Shown here in pieces: positions 41,405 through 54,571 of a DNA stretch of 64,000 nt (positions are counted from its first letter, which is position 1; every line of letters starts with the position of its first letter). Under the pieces are notes generated by a model. It did no database searches. It was not told where the DNA came from and saw only the letters and a program-made list of their open reading frames with translations. Source of the stretch: Ecdyonurus torrentis (taxonomy: Eukaryota > Arthropoda > Insecta > Ephemeroptera > Heptageniidae). The stretch lies in the NCBI GenBank assembly GCA_949318235.1, contig OX439130.1, positions 43,739,804 to 43,803,803 on the forward strand, written 5' to 3'. The translations under genes were made by a program, and so were the position numbers.

Positions 41405-43014
41405 GCCTTTCAAAAAAAGTCTAATTAGCATAATTGAGATTTAAATTATTCAATGAGATACATACAGTATAAATCCATCCATACTTCAATAAATTAAAGC
41501 TGATGAATTTAAATTGATCCAAGAATTAAAAATATTAATCTTTCATTGTTATAATTTTTAATGTAAAGTATGAATATTTGAAACTTGTAGCTAATAGTTG
41601 AATAGCGGTTAGCTAGTGCGTGTGTAAATTTCACACAAAATACCACTAAAGTAGTTTTCACATACAATCCAAAACTGTTGTTAAACTTAACTAAACGTGT
41701 GTAAGTGTTTATTTAGTGTTAAACCATATTAAAATCTACTCTATCGTTCTGAAGTTTAGACTTTCATGCTCTTCTTAGTTTAGTACGCAATACTGAGGCC
41801 TATAATTTTAACTCATTCAGTAATATAAACTAGTAACTAAAATGGGTAAAATAGACGTAAATTGTGATAATGAGTGTTTATTGTGGGCAGTATTAATTAT
41901 TCTATAAACCACTAATTACAACCTTACTATAATTCATAAATTTAATTACTTTTGTTCTAATTATACGTGATCTTGAATAAATCAAATTGTTTTAATGTAT
42001 TCAGACTAATTCACTCTGGGACTAACAATAATATTTCTTTTTATAATCGTTCAATTGATTATTTTTTAATAATCAAAGTTATGTAGCTTTTCATTAGAAG
42101 CACTTTTAAAAAAAACTTTAACAAAAAAATCTTACAGAATCATATTACTTAACCAGCACGTACTTTTTTCTCTTTTTTCCGCATCTCCATCATATGTATA
42201 TCAACTGTATCCCCTTTATTTTTACCTCGTAAGAATTGTATGAATAAACTAAAAAAAAAAAAAAATGTTCGTTTGCTATAATTTTGAAATAAATTCTGAT
42301 TATATAAACTTTAATTAAAAAAAATGAAGTGGAGTGTAGTGCTTTTGTTTTGTGAGAGCCTAAAATAACTATCAGTAAGGAGTTTTAATAATAAGAATCA
42401 TGAATATTCTGGTTGTATATACTGCAAAATTGTAATTTAATATTAACTGCAATACAATAAATAAACACTCTTAATTACAGTGGATTACATTAATTTTAGG
42501 GCAAATACAATAGCTTTTAAAGGTCTTACAGTAAAATTCTAAGCTGTATTTTATTTTTACAGAAAATTGCAATATTATACAGATAAATAAAGTAGTTCAG
42601 AGAGTATTTTATAATAATACATTAATTTTAAGATTGTTTTAGTGTACGTAAGACATGTTGCTCCCGGTTGGGTCTTGACCTAGGGTAGTTAAGGTGGGCA
42701 ATAAGGAAAACTAACACTGTTCAACAAGAACTTGTTCTTCAAACGGAAAGTAGGGACTGACGAGCTAATTATGTTAGGTAATTTATGCTGTACAACAAAG
42801 CTACTAATCACCATTAAAAAAGTTAAGCTCGACTACAAGGTCACTTTAATCTACAACAAAGTAAAGCACTCCTGTACCAAACATAAAAGTGTGAAAAACC
42901 TTGTTTTACAAAATAATTTGTTAGATTTTTTTTTCTCTTTTAACAGCATGACCTGTGCTTGAGATATCTTAATTTATATTTTATATATGCTAGTAATTAC
43001 TACAAATAATTATG

Positions 43015-43190
<176 letters not shown>

Positions 43191-43974
43191 AGTTGCTTTC
43201 AAATGCTAATGTGACTATCCTTTTGCAATATCTACATGTTTTACTCGCACTTAAATGTAAGTTAACTTGATTTATTTAATGAATTGCTTTAAAATAAAAT
43301 TCAAATATATGTCAAAAATAATTAAATTACTCGTCATCATACACTAAACTTGCTTTATTTAGCTATGGTACACAGAGTACTAACATTACTACGTATGAAA
43401 CGTTTAATAAGATGCTGAGAATTATTATAATTTATAATTATTGTATCTGTACTTTTGTTATAAAATTTTACTTCTTCAATCGGGCAATCATTTATTATAA
43501 ACATCATATTATATTAGATACATATATATATTTTAATTAAAATTATATTGAAAAAAATATTTGAAATATTATGTATGTATATTAATTTTTTTAAAATATT
43601 AAAATATAATTATAAAGTAAATAGAGAAAAATAACCAATTTTAACTAGCAATAATTTATACAGTATTAAGAATTTAAAGTCTTAAAATTCATTATGAAGT
43701 AATACTGTTTATCAAAATTTACTTTATTATTGTAACCAAAAGGTTTAAGTAGTAAAAGTTTTAATTAAAAAAATAATTATTTACATAACGTTTATTTTGA
43801 AACCTCTTACTTGCTAGTACAACATTTATTGTGTATGTGTGTGTGTTCGTGTCATATTCAACACGATACTTTGGGTTTAAATTATGTAAAAGGGTATAGA
43901 ACATAGACAAAATGGATAGAGATAAAAGTTAAAAGTTAGTCTCTAACGACGAGTTATCTATGAATATTGCAAGT

Positions 43975-44092
<118 letters not shown>

Positions 44093-44171
44093 CTGTCTCT
44101 TTCGTGTATCACATCAACTCCCCAAGCGAAACATGCCATGAAGAATATAAAAATACAGTCTAGGCTAAATA

Positions 44172-44179
44172 TGACGTCA
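44172..44179. promoter_or_regulatory. isolated TGACGTCA (CRE/ATF-type) palindrome
   Basis: A full CRE consensus, extended to ATGACGTCAT, about 80 bp after a (GA)n array. No element boundaries or nearby gene are seen, so regulatory function is not supported beyond the motif. Confidence 0.3.
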
Positions 44180-44947
44180 TAAAAAAATATGAATAGAGAT
44201 CTCACCATCATTCAAAATCGAAACATTGATAACAATAAAAACTGTATGCGAAAAAATATAAAAAATACACATGTTTGTATTTGTGTGTGTGTGTGGGGGG
44301 GGGGGGGAGGGAGGTTCTTGTGAATTCACATTAAAAAAAATGATGAGAAAATACTTTTTTTTTTTTTTTTTTTTTGATAAACCACATGATATTAGATATT
44401 GTTATATTGATTTGAAAAAAAAAATTGTTAACAATGACTAACTTGTTATTTAATATTTATCCTTAAAAAAAGAAACAAGCTTTTTATTTGTATTTCTGTA
44501 AAAGTTAGGTTAACAAAAAAACTGTATTTGTTTTCTTGTTTTTATTATTTCTCTTTTTGGCAAAAACAATGATCTCAAATTTCTATCATTAAAAAAACGG
44601 TAAAATATAAATGTTATTTTGAACATTTATTAAGTATTGTTTTACCACTAAAATATTTTCCATAAAATATTTAATTATATAAATAAAATTATTATATAAA
44701 AGAAATTCCATTTTAAGTGCGGTTTGCATTGTTTTAAGACTATCCTATAATTTTTTTTCGTTAATTTAAAAACAGTGATACAATATGTACGGCAACAAAC
44801 ACTACAAGAAACTGGATATTTTTTTTTTGTAAACTAATGACTTGGTAGCATTGTGAATGTTTTTCTTGCTCCGAATAACAAAAGCAATTTACTAAACTTT
44901 TTTTCCACTGCTCTGCTCTGTTTTAAATTATTATTCTTAGCAAAGAA

Positions 44948-44949
<2 letters not shown>

Positions 44950-45001
<52 letters not shown>
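44950..45001 (+). repeat. (CT)n, 52 bp
   Basis: Uninterrupted array. Confidence 0.95.
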
Positions 45002-45005
<4 letters not shown>

Positions 45006-45271
45006 TGTTTGATTCGTACTCTTTTACCTTCTGTAGCATCCCTGTGCTGCTTCTGTTGTAACCGTGGACTATATAAATTATAATAATATTCTATTTGTTT
45101 AATGAGTTTTATATAATATGATTATTGGTAAATTGATACACATTATAGATAATATAAATATTATTGATTAGAATAATATGCACTTCATAGTGAGACGATC
45201 AGTATTCAGATTAGCACATACTATAACATTTATTATTAATGTCACGTGGAATATAAGATATCAAATTTTAT

Positions 45272-45523
45272 GTACACGCAAAAAAAAACTAATAATAACA
45301 ATGTAATAGGTAGAAATATAACTTAGAACACAGGTATTATTATTATAAGGTATTATTATACTACAATAATACCAAATGCAGGTGCACTGTGCAACAATAA
45401 AGGTGTGACTCACTAAGATTAAGTGGTGTTGTATTTTTATAACTACCTGTTCTAAGTTTAAGTGTACCTATTGCAAAATACAGGTTCATGTACCTGCCAT
45501 TAGTAGTAATTTTTTCCGTGTAG
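45272..45523. mobile_element. small foldback element with TACACGG termini
   Basis: About 252 bp with imperfect inverted ends: TACACGCAAAAAAAAACTAA on the left, ATTACTACTAA-type sequence and CCGTGTA on the right. Nested inner arms pair AACTTAGAACACAGGTA with TACCTGTTCTAAG. It contains GTACCTATTGCAAAATACAGG, nearly identical to a segment at about 17098. It ends about 140 bp before family B copy 1. Confidence 0.6.
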
Positions 45524-45665
45524 GGTGCAAGTTCAGCACAACACTTCCTTGTCCTACCTTCGCAGCATCAGTTACTTACACACAGTTCTGCTTACATTGC
45601 ATGTAGATTTAACGTAACAAATACTACTCTGGGATTGTGACACACTTATATCTATAACTATGGAC

Positions 45666-46002
45666 TTAAAGGCATTGAAAACATGAAACAATATGTTCTA
45701 AACACAAAATGGGATCTACAAAACTGATGATACATTTTATCAGAATGTAAATGTAGCCCCACAAAAGAGCTTGAAAAAATTGTAAAGTATGCAATTTGCG
45801 TGAATATTTCTGTTTATGACGTCAGAAACAGGCAAAAACTAGTATTAAAATGTTGTGCGGGTTGCATAATTCAAATTTTTTTGATCACTGCTACGACGCT
45901 ACAGTTGGATTTTGAGACCAACTAACGCTACATATTTATGTAAGTCCCATCAAGTGTTTTGTGATATAAATGCTAATGTTTTCATGTTTTCTATGCCTTT
46001 AA
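45666..46002. mobile_element. TTAA-bounded MITE, family B copy 1
   Basis: A 337-bp element with TTAAAGGCATTGAAAACATG on the left and CATGTTTTCTATGCCTTTAA on the right. A TGACGTCA core lies at 45817-45824 beside GAAACAGG. The interior shares long blocks with 55011-55332 (same orientation) and 62406-62722 (opposite orientation), for example CCCATCAAGTGTTTTGTGAT and the CACTGCTACGACGCT block. Its ends resemble family A, but its interior differs. Confidence 0.85.
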
Positions 46003-46036
46003 AGGTACTTTATACATTGAACATTGTTTTCTAGAT

Positions 46037-46183
46037 TTACCCGAGCTGAAATAACAGAAGTACGAACCAACTCAAGTTTTTGAATTATCAGAACTGAAAG
46101 TTGCGTTGGTTTCACTCAAGTTTCAGTTATGACGATTAAAAAACTTGAGTTGGTTCGCACTTCTGTTATTTCAACTCAGGTAA
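46037..46183. repeat. perfect-arm inverted repeat (hairpin)
   Basis: Arms of about 45 bp at 46037-46082 and 46138-46183 pair almost completely, for example GAAATAACAGAAGTACGAAC against its inverse GTTCGCACTTCTGTTATTTC, around a spacer of about 55 bp. The right end continues into TTCTCTCCGTGTA, like the TACACGG terminus at 45272. It is probably a small MITE or foldback remnant lying 34 bp after family B copy 1. Confidence 0.7.
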
Positions 46184-46356
46184 TTCTCTCCGTGTAATTA
46201 TTATTAATATCCACTCTTAAACGTCATTTTATGTTTGTTACTGTTGAATGATAACTTGTACTAGAACCAAGGGTTTCTTTATGTTGTAAAGTTCATTCAA
46301 CTAAATAAGCAAAAAATAAAATAATAATAATAATAAGCCTTACGTTTCATTACGTA

Positions 46357-46359
<3 letters not shown>

Positions 46360-46452
<93 letters not shown>
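46360..46452. repeat. (TA)n, 93 bp
   Basis: Uninterrupted array. Confidence 0.95.
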
Positions 46453-46455
<3 letters not shown>

Positions 46456-46925
46456 GGTCAAGTAACATTTCATTCAATGTCTAGAAACTGTTATATAATT
46501 AAAGCTTTCATTTAAATTAAAAATGAAGAGTAAAGAAAAAAAATCTGTTTTTGAAATAAACTTTTGGGTTAATTAAATGTAACTACAAACATCATTTTCT
46601 TTTAGCTGTTTTTTTTTTAATGTACCTTGATTTTTTTTTATTGTAAACATTACTGTAACAATAGTTTTTCATAAAGAAAGAAAGAAAGTTCATGTTTTCA
46701 TTATTATTTTTTTCTTATAAAATGTAATTAAATAAAATTGTGGTATAAAAAACTTTTACTTAATTAATTCTTAGATATAACACGTAATACAACTTTATAT
46801 TTATTTAAAGACACAAAAAAAAAAACGTACATTTGCATGTAAAAATGTTCTTGACCTCTGAAATTGTGACATAAACAATGAAATAAAAAGTTGTTGAGCC
46901 ACTTACAGTACTCAAGTGAGCTGTT

Positions 46926-47035
<110 letters not shown>

Positions 47036-48259
47036 TGACTGCAATTATAACATAAAAGATAATGCTCAGCATTATTGTACTTTTTTATATCCAGTACTTT
47101 ATATATGAGAACTAACTCACAATAATTATAGTTTATTCTTAATGCTTTAAATGTACAGTACTTTAGAAACAGCTGTATTTTGTTTTATATAGTACATACT
47201 ATTTATAGTACTTTAAAAATCTTTTTACAATCTTCAAAAGTAGAAAACAATTTATTTATTACCTTTAAATCAAGTATACATTATAATAAGAAAACAAAAT
47301 AAATATTTTATACTTTTACAAATTTTAATCCTTTAAAGAACACAAATTTCATATTCATGCATTGCTTTAAAATTTTGGTCAATATAAGTATCTTAACCAA
47401 AGTCCCATGAAAACTGAGACTATTTATAATATTTGCTACAGTATAATACACAGCACACACCTTTCCATGTAAATATAACCTTTACAACAATATATTATCA
47501 CGTAATATTACAGCTCTATAAGTTAGCATACAATATTAAGATTTATATTTTAAATACGTTGTCATTGAATATTGTTCTAAAATTTATTTGTAACTAATTT
47601 TTAAGTCATATTTCTATACTAATTAATAGTTTTTACATAAACATTGCAAAATATATTTTATTTTTACAAAATATTGTTTGTATTTTAATTATAAGGAAGT
47701 ATAGAGTAAAGTATATAACTTGCAGAGCTGTCAGTTAGTACTCTCATGCCATCAATGTTTACCCTAGTTAAAGACTTTAATTGCTAAGTTTACTTCACTT
47801 ATTCTCTAATTATTAAAGCTCCAAAGTCTGTTTCACTCAAGTACTAACACGTTAAATTTGCTTTAAAAGTCAAGAATAATTAATAGAATTAATTATCTTA
47901 ATAACTTCTTTTTAAAAGTACTTAACATCTAAAAGGTTTTTATAAAGAAATATTATGCAATAATAATTGTGTAATAAAAAATCTTATATATTTTTGCAAA
48001 TATTAAAGCTAATGAACTTTAAGAAATATGTTTTCTAGATTGTACTATAGAGAGAGAGAGAGAATATTGTACAGAAAAAAAATTAAATAACATAGTATGA
48101 AATAATTAGGTAAAGTAATAAGGCACGTTCACAAGTAAAATGTATAAAAGTAACATTCATAAAGCCTTTTTGAAGTTTAATATTATGAAATTGTTAATGT
48201 GTTTACAGTACATCCATCTTTTTGAGTAAAACTGGTTTAAACAATATAATGAACAACAC

Positions 48260-48330
48260 ATGTAAAAGTTGATGACGTTCAACTGCAAGAAGGCAACTGC
48301 TTATAGTGACGTCATCGCTTATTTCATAGT
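48260..48330. repeat. imperfect inverted repeat around a CRE palindrome
   Basis: GATGACG on the left and CGTCATC on the right pair about 30 bp apart, and the flanks (ACACATGTAAAAG against CTTATTTCATAGTGTGT) pair loosely. TGACGTCA is at 48307-48314. It is probably a small or decayed MITE. Confidence 0.35.
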
Positions 48331-49016
48331 GTGTCTTTAGCGGTCAGACCAAAATAGGGAAAGTAACGTCTTACGTATTGTATCACTCTTTACGTGAGAA
48401 TTCTAACACATGCACTGCTGTCGGTGGTTTACCAGAATATTGCACTCTCGAAACACTATGAGTAATATTATTTTATTTGCTCAATAAAGAATTATAATAA
48501 TTAATTCTTTAAATATTCACAACATGAAATAAAAGAATAAGTATTATAATAAAACAAAATAACAATACACTTATTTGACAAAAATTAAAACAAAAAAAAC
48601 ATACGCTGTATAATGTGGGCAAATCTCATCCTTCCGCTAATTTATTTAAACTAAAATATAAAAACAAAGACCATAAAATACTAAATGAAATGAAACGTAC
48701 GTTAGATAGTAAGTTGAGTTTTAAATATACGTTTAAATTGAAAATAAAGTAGCTATGAAAATTTATTTACTTATTTTTTAATGATTTTACTAACAATGCG
48801 TGAAACTTTGTGTCAGTGTCTATTTTCAGAAGCAAACTGTCAACGCGTGTCGGTATATTTTATCACAAAAAGTAGCAACGTGCATGTGAAAACCTCCAGA
48901 GGCATCAACACACATAAATCTGGGTGATAAAAAAACTTTCTTGTTAGCGTGAAGAGAAAAAGAAAATACCTCTTTTTTTTGTACTATATTCAAGTTGGCT
49001 TCATTACTGACTGGTG

Positions 49017-49019
<3 letters not shown>

Positions 49020-49102
<83 letters not shown>
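49020..49102 (+). repeat. (CT)n, 83 bp
   Basis: Uninterrupted array. A smaller one follows at 49810-49838. Confidence 0.95.
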
Positions 49103-49106
<4 letters not shown>

Positions 49107-49805
49107 AGTTTTAAAATTTTATATTTCTTTCTGCATTAAATTAAATATTCATTACAAATCTTAATATAAAAAATGTGATATAAACTTTTAAAAGAGATTT
49201 AAATAAAAAAAATGGCATTAAAATTTTGGATGGATTAATTGAAAAAAATCTTACCATGTATGGAAAAGTAGCTATAATTTTTAAGTCATAAGCTGAATTA
49301 GTCTACCAAAAATTATTTAACTATCTGTAACTTTTTTTTTGTCTTACGTGTACGTAAAACTTCGTGCATTCTGTGGAAATAATTTCTTTTATACTTGAAA
49401 TTTTTATTAAATAGTTCTTTAACGGTCTTATTTTATATAATTTACAACTTTCCAGCATTTCTCATTTCCCGAGATCAATAACTTTGTCAATGACTTTGTC
49501 TGATAATTTCCAATATAAAAAACACTATTGTTGTTAAATAAACAATTTTTTCTCCTAATTCTAAAAGAAAAGGAAAAAACAACATTAAAATTGACTTCAC
49601 TAACTTAAGAAGATAAAAATTATATAGGGTGTTCCAAACTTTATTCTACATGTTTGTAAAATTACATAAAAAATAGCTAATACTGTATATTGTTTTTTTA
49701 TTTATATTTGGAAAAAAAAGGGAGTACTGCAAATTAAGTTTCTAAAATAAAAGTAAATAGGATACATGATACGACATTATTTAGCTATAGGATAAGGCAA
49801 TACAT

Positions 49806-49839
<34 letters not shown>

Positions 49840-51150
49840 CAATCTAGTCAATATAATATTTTCAGTTTTGCATGCGAATAGAAACATAATAAACTTCAAA
49901 ATAATACCAAAAAGTTAGTGTTACATTATATAAATTATTCCAGAAATATAAATTTCTCTTCGGACGAAAAACGAAATGCAGTGCCTAATTTTTTTTATTG
50001 CATATTCACATTATGAACTTAATACAAAACTACATATATCCGATGTTAATAACATATTAAATAAATTTACCATTTTTTTTTGTCATGTGATGGGAAAATC
50101 AGTACAAAAAAAGCTTGTAAAGCATAACTATTGTTTATAATTTACAAATTTCTTTGGCTCAACTCCAATATTTTATTGTATAAAAAAATAACAAGTTATT
50201 ACAAGAAATCAAGAAATAATTCTATTTTATGACTGCGACAATACAATTTTAAAACCAGTGAAGTTTTTTTTTATAATATTTTTCTGTACGTAAAGTTTAA
50301 AATACCTTAATGTCTAAAAAAGCCTTTTTTATACAATATTTCATTTCAAATCTTTAACATGTACTTAATTTGCATAAAATATTATTACTAGCTTATAATG
50401 GTGTACTAAACATGTTTGCTATTTTTAATTGCTTCTTTCACTTTTGAATATATTAATAAATAATATCAAAATATTGATTTATTTTGAGATTTTGTGATTC
50501 ACTTTTAATATATTCCCATATATGCAAAGTGTTATCAACAAATTCTATGAAATCGTAAGCACTACGGTGGTCAAGGATGTTAAAAATTATCGATCAAATT
50601 TGCGACATGTTTGACTATGACTGTATTAATGTTAAATTTTAGAGAGAGAGCGAGAGAGAGATAATGACAACCATATAAAAAAAACGAGAATACGTATATT
50701 GATAAAAATAATAATTTATAACGAAATATACATGACCATAGTCTTTTAAAGTCCACTAGACCTTTAATGTTTTTATAAATATAAGAAATTGGAATAGTTG
50801 AGAAGATATTTGTGGTCAAGAGAATTTAGTTTATGTTCTGGTGAAATGATAAAAGACGGTATTTTACTTGCACGTTTTATGCATATCAAGCGGACATTGG
50901 AATTTCAGGTATTGCAAAGCAATTTTGTGCCACGCCCTGTCTTTCTAACTTCATTTCAAAGTAATACACATTAGCACACATACACTTTTTTCTTCTTCAA
51001 TATTTTTGTACTCACAGCAACTTGGTTCTAAATCTTTTTTTTTTTTTTTTTTTTTAAGAACATTTTAAATTCAAATAGTAAGAATTTCAATTAAATTTAA
51101 AAGACATCTCTTGAAATTTATTTATTTAAATTTCATGCAATTTTACTTTC

Positions 51151-51184
<34 letters not shown>

Positions 51185-51602
51185 CATTACAGAAACTTAA
51201 AATTATGTTTTAAAAATTGAGAATGCACTGTTGATGACTCAAGTTTCACCCTCATTTGTTTTAAATTAATAAACATGCTATTTTCCCTGGTAGTCGAGTG
51301 CTTTTTTAAGTACTTTATATAAGTGCAAGTTACGTTTAAAATAACTAAAAAAAATGCAGAAATGATAAAAAACGTAAAATGCGTAGTATAAATAAACATG
51401 CTGTCATATAAATAAATAAACAAACGTTTTATAAGTAGTATATATTATACATTACTATACTCTTCAAGTAATGCAATATCTTTTTACGTTGTAAATTAAC
51501 TTTTAATTATAAATTAAAATATAATATTTGTATTTTAAAGTTAAATTAATTGTAAAATACCAAATTTCAATAAAACATAATATTTATCTTATCTTGATAA
51601 AC

Positions 51603-51607
<5 letters not shown>

Positions 51608-51643
<36 letters not shown>
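51608..51643 (+). repeat. poly-T, 36 bp
   Basis: Pure T run, followed at 51798-51840 by T31 and (GTT)n. These two tracts lie 3' of the torsin-like gene and bracket a short GC-richer stretch (51645-51797). Confidence 0.9.
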
Positions 51644-51647
<4 letters not shown>

Positions 51648-51793
51648 GAATGAGGCCCCACGCACGCCGCATTCAGTAACGGACATCCATTACAATAGTT
51701 CAACAATATTCACTAGTTTTAATGTACATATGAAACTATATGCATGACACATGCATATACCTACATATATATTTACATTGCCCTGGTCCGTCT

Positions 51794-51829
<36 letters not shown>

Positions 51830-52017
51830 TTGTTGTTGTTGATACATACACATATAGGCCTATATATTAATTAAAAATACTTGTTATATAATATATACTC
51901 TTTTTGAAAAAAAACACTGGTAAAGCAAATTTTCAGTGTCACTAAAAAAAGTGACCACTTAAGAAAGAATCAAGTTAGTCGGTAAAGGAATATTACATGA
52001 ATATAATTATGTTTTTT

Positions 52018-52023
52018 TTTATT
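52018..52023 (-). terminator. poly-A signal of the torsin-like gene
   Basis: AATAAA on the minus strand about 70 bases beyond the TAA stop (52092-52094). It suits a short 3' UTR. Other AATAAA-like hexamers are common by chance in DNA this AT-rich, so the position carries most of the weight. Confidence 0.5.
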
Positions 52024-52091
52024 TACATAACTTTACAAATTTACAGATAAAGTAACACACTTCATAGAAAAATAGAAAAAATAATAAAAGT

Positions 52092-53078
52092 TTAGTCATC
52101 AAGATCACTAAATCCACGATAAATTGTTTTTCTTATATAACTTTCAAGATATTGCTTAATTTTTCTACCATGGGGAATAAAATCTTTATTTTCATAATTT
52201 TCATACATTTTTAATGACGATCCATCTTCAAAACTCTTACAATATGTAAATCTCTCATAAAGAGTAGTTTTATTAATATATGTTTCAGTTTTTAAAACTT
52301 GTTCAAAGTTGAGAGGTTTAAACAGAATCATGTGTGATTGTACGTTTGGTGCATGTTCAATCATGTTTTCTTCAAGAATTCTTGCAACTTTCTGTAAATG
52401 TATTTCATAGTCTTCAGAATTATTAAAGGATTCTAAATCTTTATCATTCATAACGTTGACGATCACAATATGAAAAAAATTTACGTGTATTAATTTAAGA
52501 CAGTTGATTTCATCATTATAGTTTGAAGAAAAAGTACTTATTTCATTTCTTTCAATTATGTTCCAAAAATTTGCAATGTCGTCAATACTTAATATAATTT
52601 TACCTTTATTTTTATTATATATATTAAGATTACAAAAGGAAGCCTTATTGAAGACTGATTCTTTATTAATTTTCAAGTCTAGGCCGTTCATACTCCGATA
52701 CTGATGATAGATAAATTCACGATTAATTATTTTATAATTCTGATTTATTTTACGATGATAAATCTTTTTAGGCTCTTTAAAATTGGAGTTATTTAAGATC
52801 ATTTCTCGTAGAATATGTGATAATTCGGATTTCCCAACACCAGGCCCTCCCAAGAAGAAAAGTAACTGATGATTTTGGGAATTTGTTTTCAGTACATTCA
52901 ATATTTTCTCCACTGCTTCTTCTTGTCCAGGAACTGTGGTGCTACTTTTATTTCTAAATATTTCAGAATCTCTTGAGTCCCAGGTAAAGTTATTTTTGGT
53001 AGGTAGTAGCATAATGAAGAAAATAAAGTTAGCAAGTAGAATTGACAGAGTAAAGCCAATCAATTTGATCTCACACAT
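52092..53078 (-). CDS. divergent torsin-like AAA+ ATPase with N-terminal membrane segment
   Basis: A 328-residue protein that I read as a distant member of the torsin branch of AAA+ ATPases, which act in the ER lumen and nuclear envelope. Seen in the sequence: a hydrophobic segment at residues 6-25; a VPGQ box at 49-52, like the [H/I]GQ motif before the torsin/ClpB P-loop; Walker A GGPGVGKS at 77-84; a hydrophobic strand ending in Asp166-Asp167 as Walker B; a HIVIVN strand with Asn208 as candidate sensor 1; an FKPL motif at 253-256, matching the torsin 'PFLPLE' position; and HGRK at 303-306 as candidate sensor 2. Possible N-glycosylation sites are Asn30, 43, 96, 219 and 269. Oddities: Walker A is not the torsin GxTGTGKN form, Walker B is DD rather than DE, and the Gly-Cys-Lys motif has Arg in place of Cys. 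The length is near the usual torsin length of about 330. I chose the start at 53078 because the upstream in-frame ATG (53102) lies inside a 3' splice site, and A is at -3. Coding appears to be in one exon. A cytosolic STAND-type NTPase is the alternative. AAA+ P-loop ATPase is fairly sure; torsin-like is moderate. Confidence 0.75.
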   Translation of the reverse strand: MCEIKLIGFTLSILLANFIFFIMLLPTKNNFTWDSRDSEIFRNKSSTTVPGQEEAVEKILNVLKTNSQNHQLLFFLGGPGVGKSELSHILREMILNNSNFKEPKKIYHRKINQNYKIINREFIYHQYRSMNGLDLKINKESVFNKASFCNLNIYNKNKGKIILSIDDIANFWNIIERNEISTFSSNYNDEINCLKLIHVNFFHIVIVNVMNDKDLESFNNSEDYEIHLQKVARILEENMIEHAPNVQSHMILFKPLNFEQVLKTETYINKTTLYERFTYCKSFEDGSSLKMYENYENKDFIPHGRKIKQYLESYIRKTIYRGFSDLDD

Positions 53079-53088
53079 TTTGATACTC

Positions 53089-53221
53089 CTGAAATAAAAC
53101 ATAAATTGATTAATTATATTAAATTATTATTAATATTGTATTGATTTATATTCTAATTTAATTTATTAATAAATATTAACTGTAAAAATTTAGAATAAAT
53201 TTACGAGAAAGAAAAACTTAC
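53089..53221 (-). other. candidate 133-bp intron in the 5' leader of the torsin-like gene
   Basis: On the minus strand a perfect GTAAGT donor (53221-53216) is followed by a tttatttcAG acceptor ending at 53089, ten bases before the chosen ATG. Spliced, the upstream exon carries an in-frame stop and no ATG after it, so the segment before 53078 would be untranslated leader. The splice sites are seen; use of the intron is inferred. Confidence 0.6.
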
Positions 53222-53453
53222 TTATTTTCAAGCACTCTTTTAAACTGTTTTTCAAGTTATTAAAAATGAAATTTGAAATAATCTGTTTAAAAATTGTATT
53301 GTTGGGTGACGAGATAGTGTTTTGTTTACAATGCAACAGAGCTGCTATATTTAAGTAGAATATAACCATTATTAGAATATTGACTTTCTTAATAGGACAC
53401 TTGAAATGAACGAACTTAAAATTTAAAAATAATTTGAAATATTCCTTATACAT
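53222..53453 (-). other. leader exon region, with an unassigned 87-codon open frame across it
   Basis: This is the sequence directly upstream of the candidate donor, probably the first, non-coding exon of the torsin-like gene. A separate minus-strand open frame (53453-53190, 87 codons) covers it, includes a hydrophobic stretch (residues about 24-40) and runs 32 bases into the intron. Joining it through the predicted splice leads quickly to a stop, so it does not extend the ATPase. It could be an upstream ORF or chance; I do not recognise it. Confidence 0.3.
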
Positions 53454-54571
53454 TTATTATGGAAAAATCGTTTTCACTTGCATGTTGCGACAATTAAAAA
53501 AATTTCATTGCAATTGGTCCATTGATTTTTACCAAGATGACTTCTTTTTTAGGATGCCTTAGCTTTAAAAATTATTGTAATGAACGTTGTGTATAAATAT
53601 ATGAAAAAATATAAAGTTAGTTTTAAATCAATAAAATGTTAATATAAGCTTAAATAAAACGAATTTTTTCCCCTTATTATTTTTTATTAATTTAGCAGGC
53701 ATACATGTAATTAGTATCTGTATTTAATTTGCGTATAAAAAAAAAGAAATAAAAGCTAAAACTTAATATTTTTAATTAAATATTTTTCATACTTATATAA
53801 TATGAGAGTATAATATTTTTTTTTAAATAACTTCTTTTAATGTGTGCATCAATCAAATTTGCATACTACCATATTTCATTTACGAACGTAATCATATAAA
53901 TAAAACTAATTTAAATACATTCTTATTTAATATTTACATAATTTAATTTAAAATGTAATTAATTTTATTTCAAATAAAAGTTTTATATACGTTATTTGAC
54001 CTAAAATTCTTACGTTAATTAAGCAATACATGATGAAAGAATAAAACATACTTGAAATTCTTCGTTTTGATTTAAAAGATGAAGAGATTTGAAATGTGCA
54101 GTAATGCAGCTTATCATGCTATATAGCTGGCAAGAATGCAAAATATTTGTTTTAACTTGAATTAAAATCGTAAGCAAAACTTGTGAAAGATATTATTCAC
54201 ATTGTTGTATTTACTAGATAATAGTAAAATAAATACTAAAGTTTAAAGCTATTGTACTGTATGAAATAACTATATTTCAAAGTTTTTGCATACATAAATG
54301 TTAGTACAGAAAGCATAGTATTTTATTTACTGTATCACAAATAATGTTATATACTTTAAAGTATATCTTTGAGCTGATGACAAATATGATAAGTGAAACA
54401 TATGCAAATTTTGTTTAAGTACAAAAAGAATATAGTAACTGTCATTACATTGAAATACTGCAGGAATGACAGGAGTCCTGCATGTATAACTACACTAAGA
54501 AAACACTTTTAACGTGGCATTTTTTTGTGTGTGGTAAAAACGGTAGTTTCACCTGTAAGCTGAAACATAGT

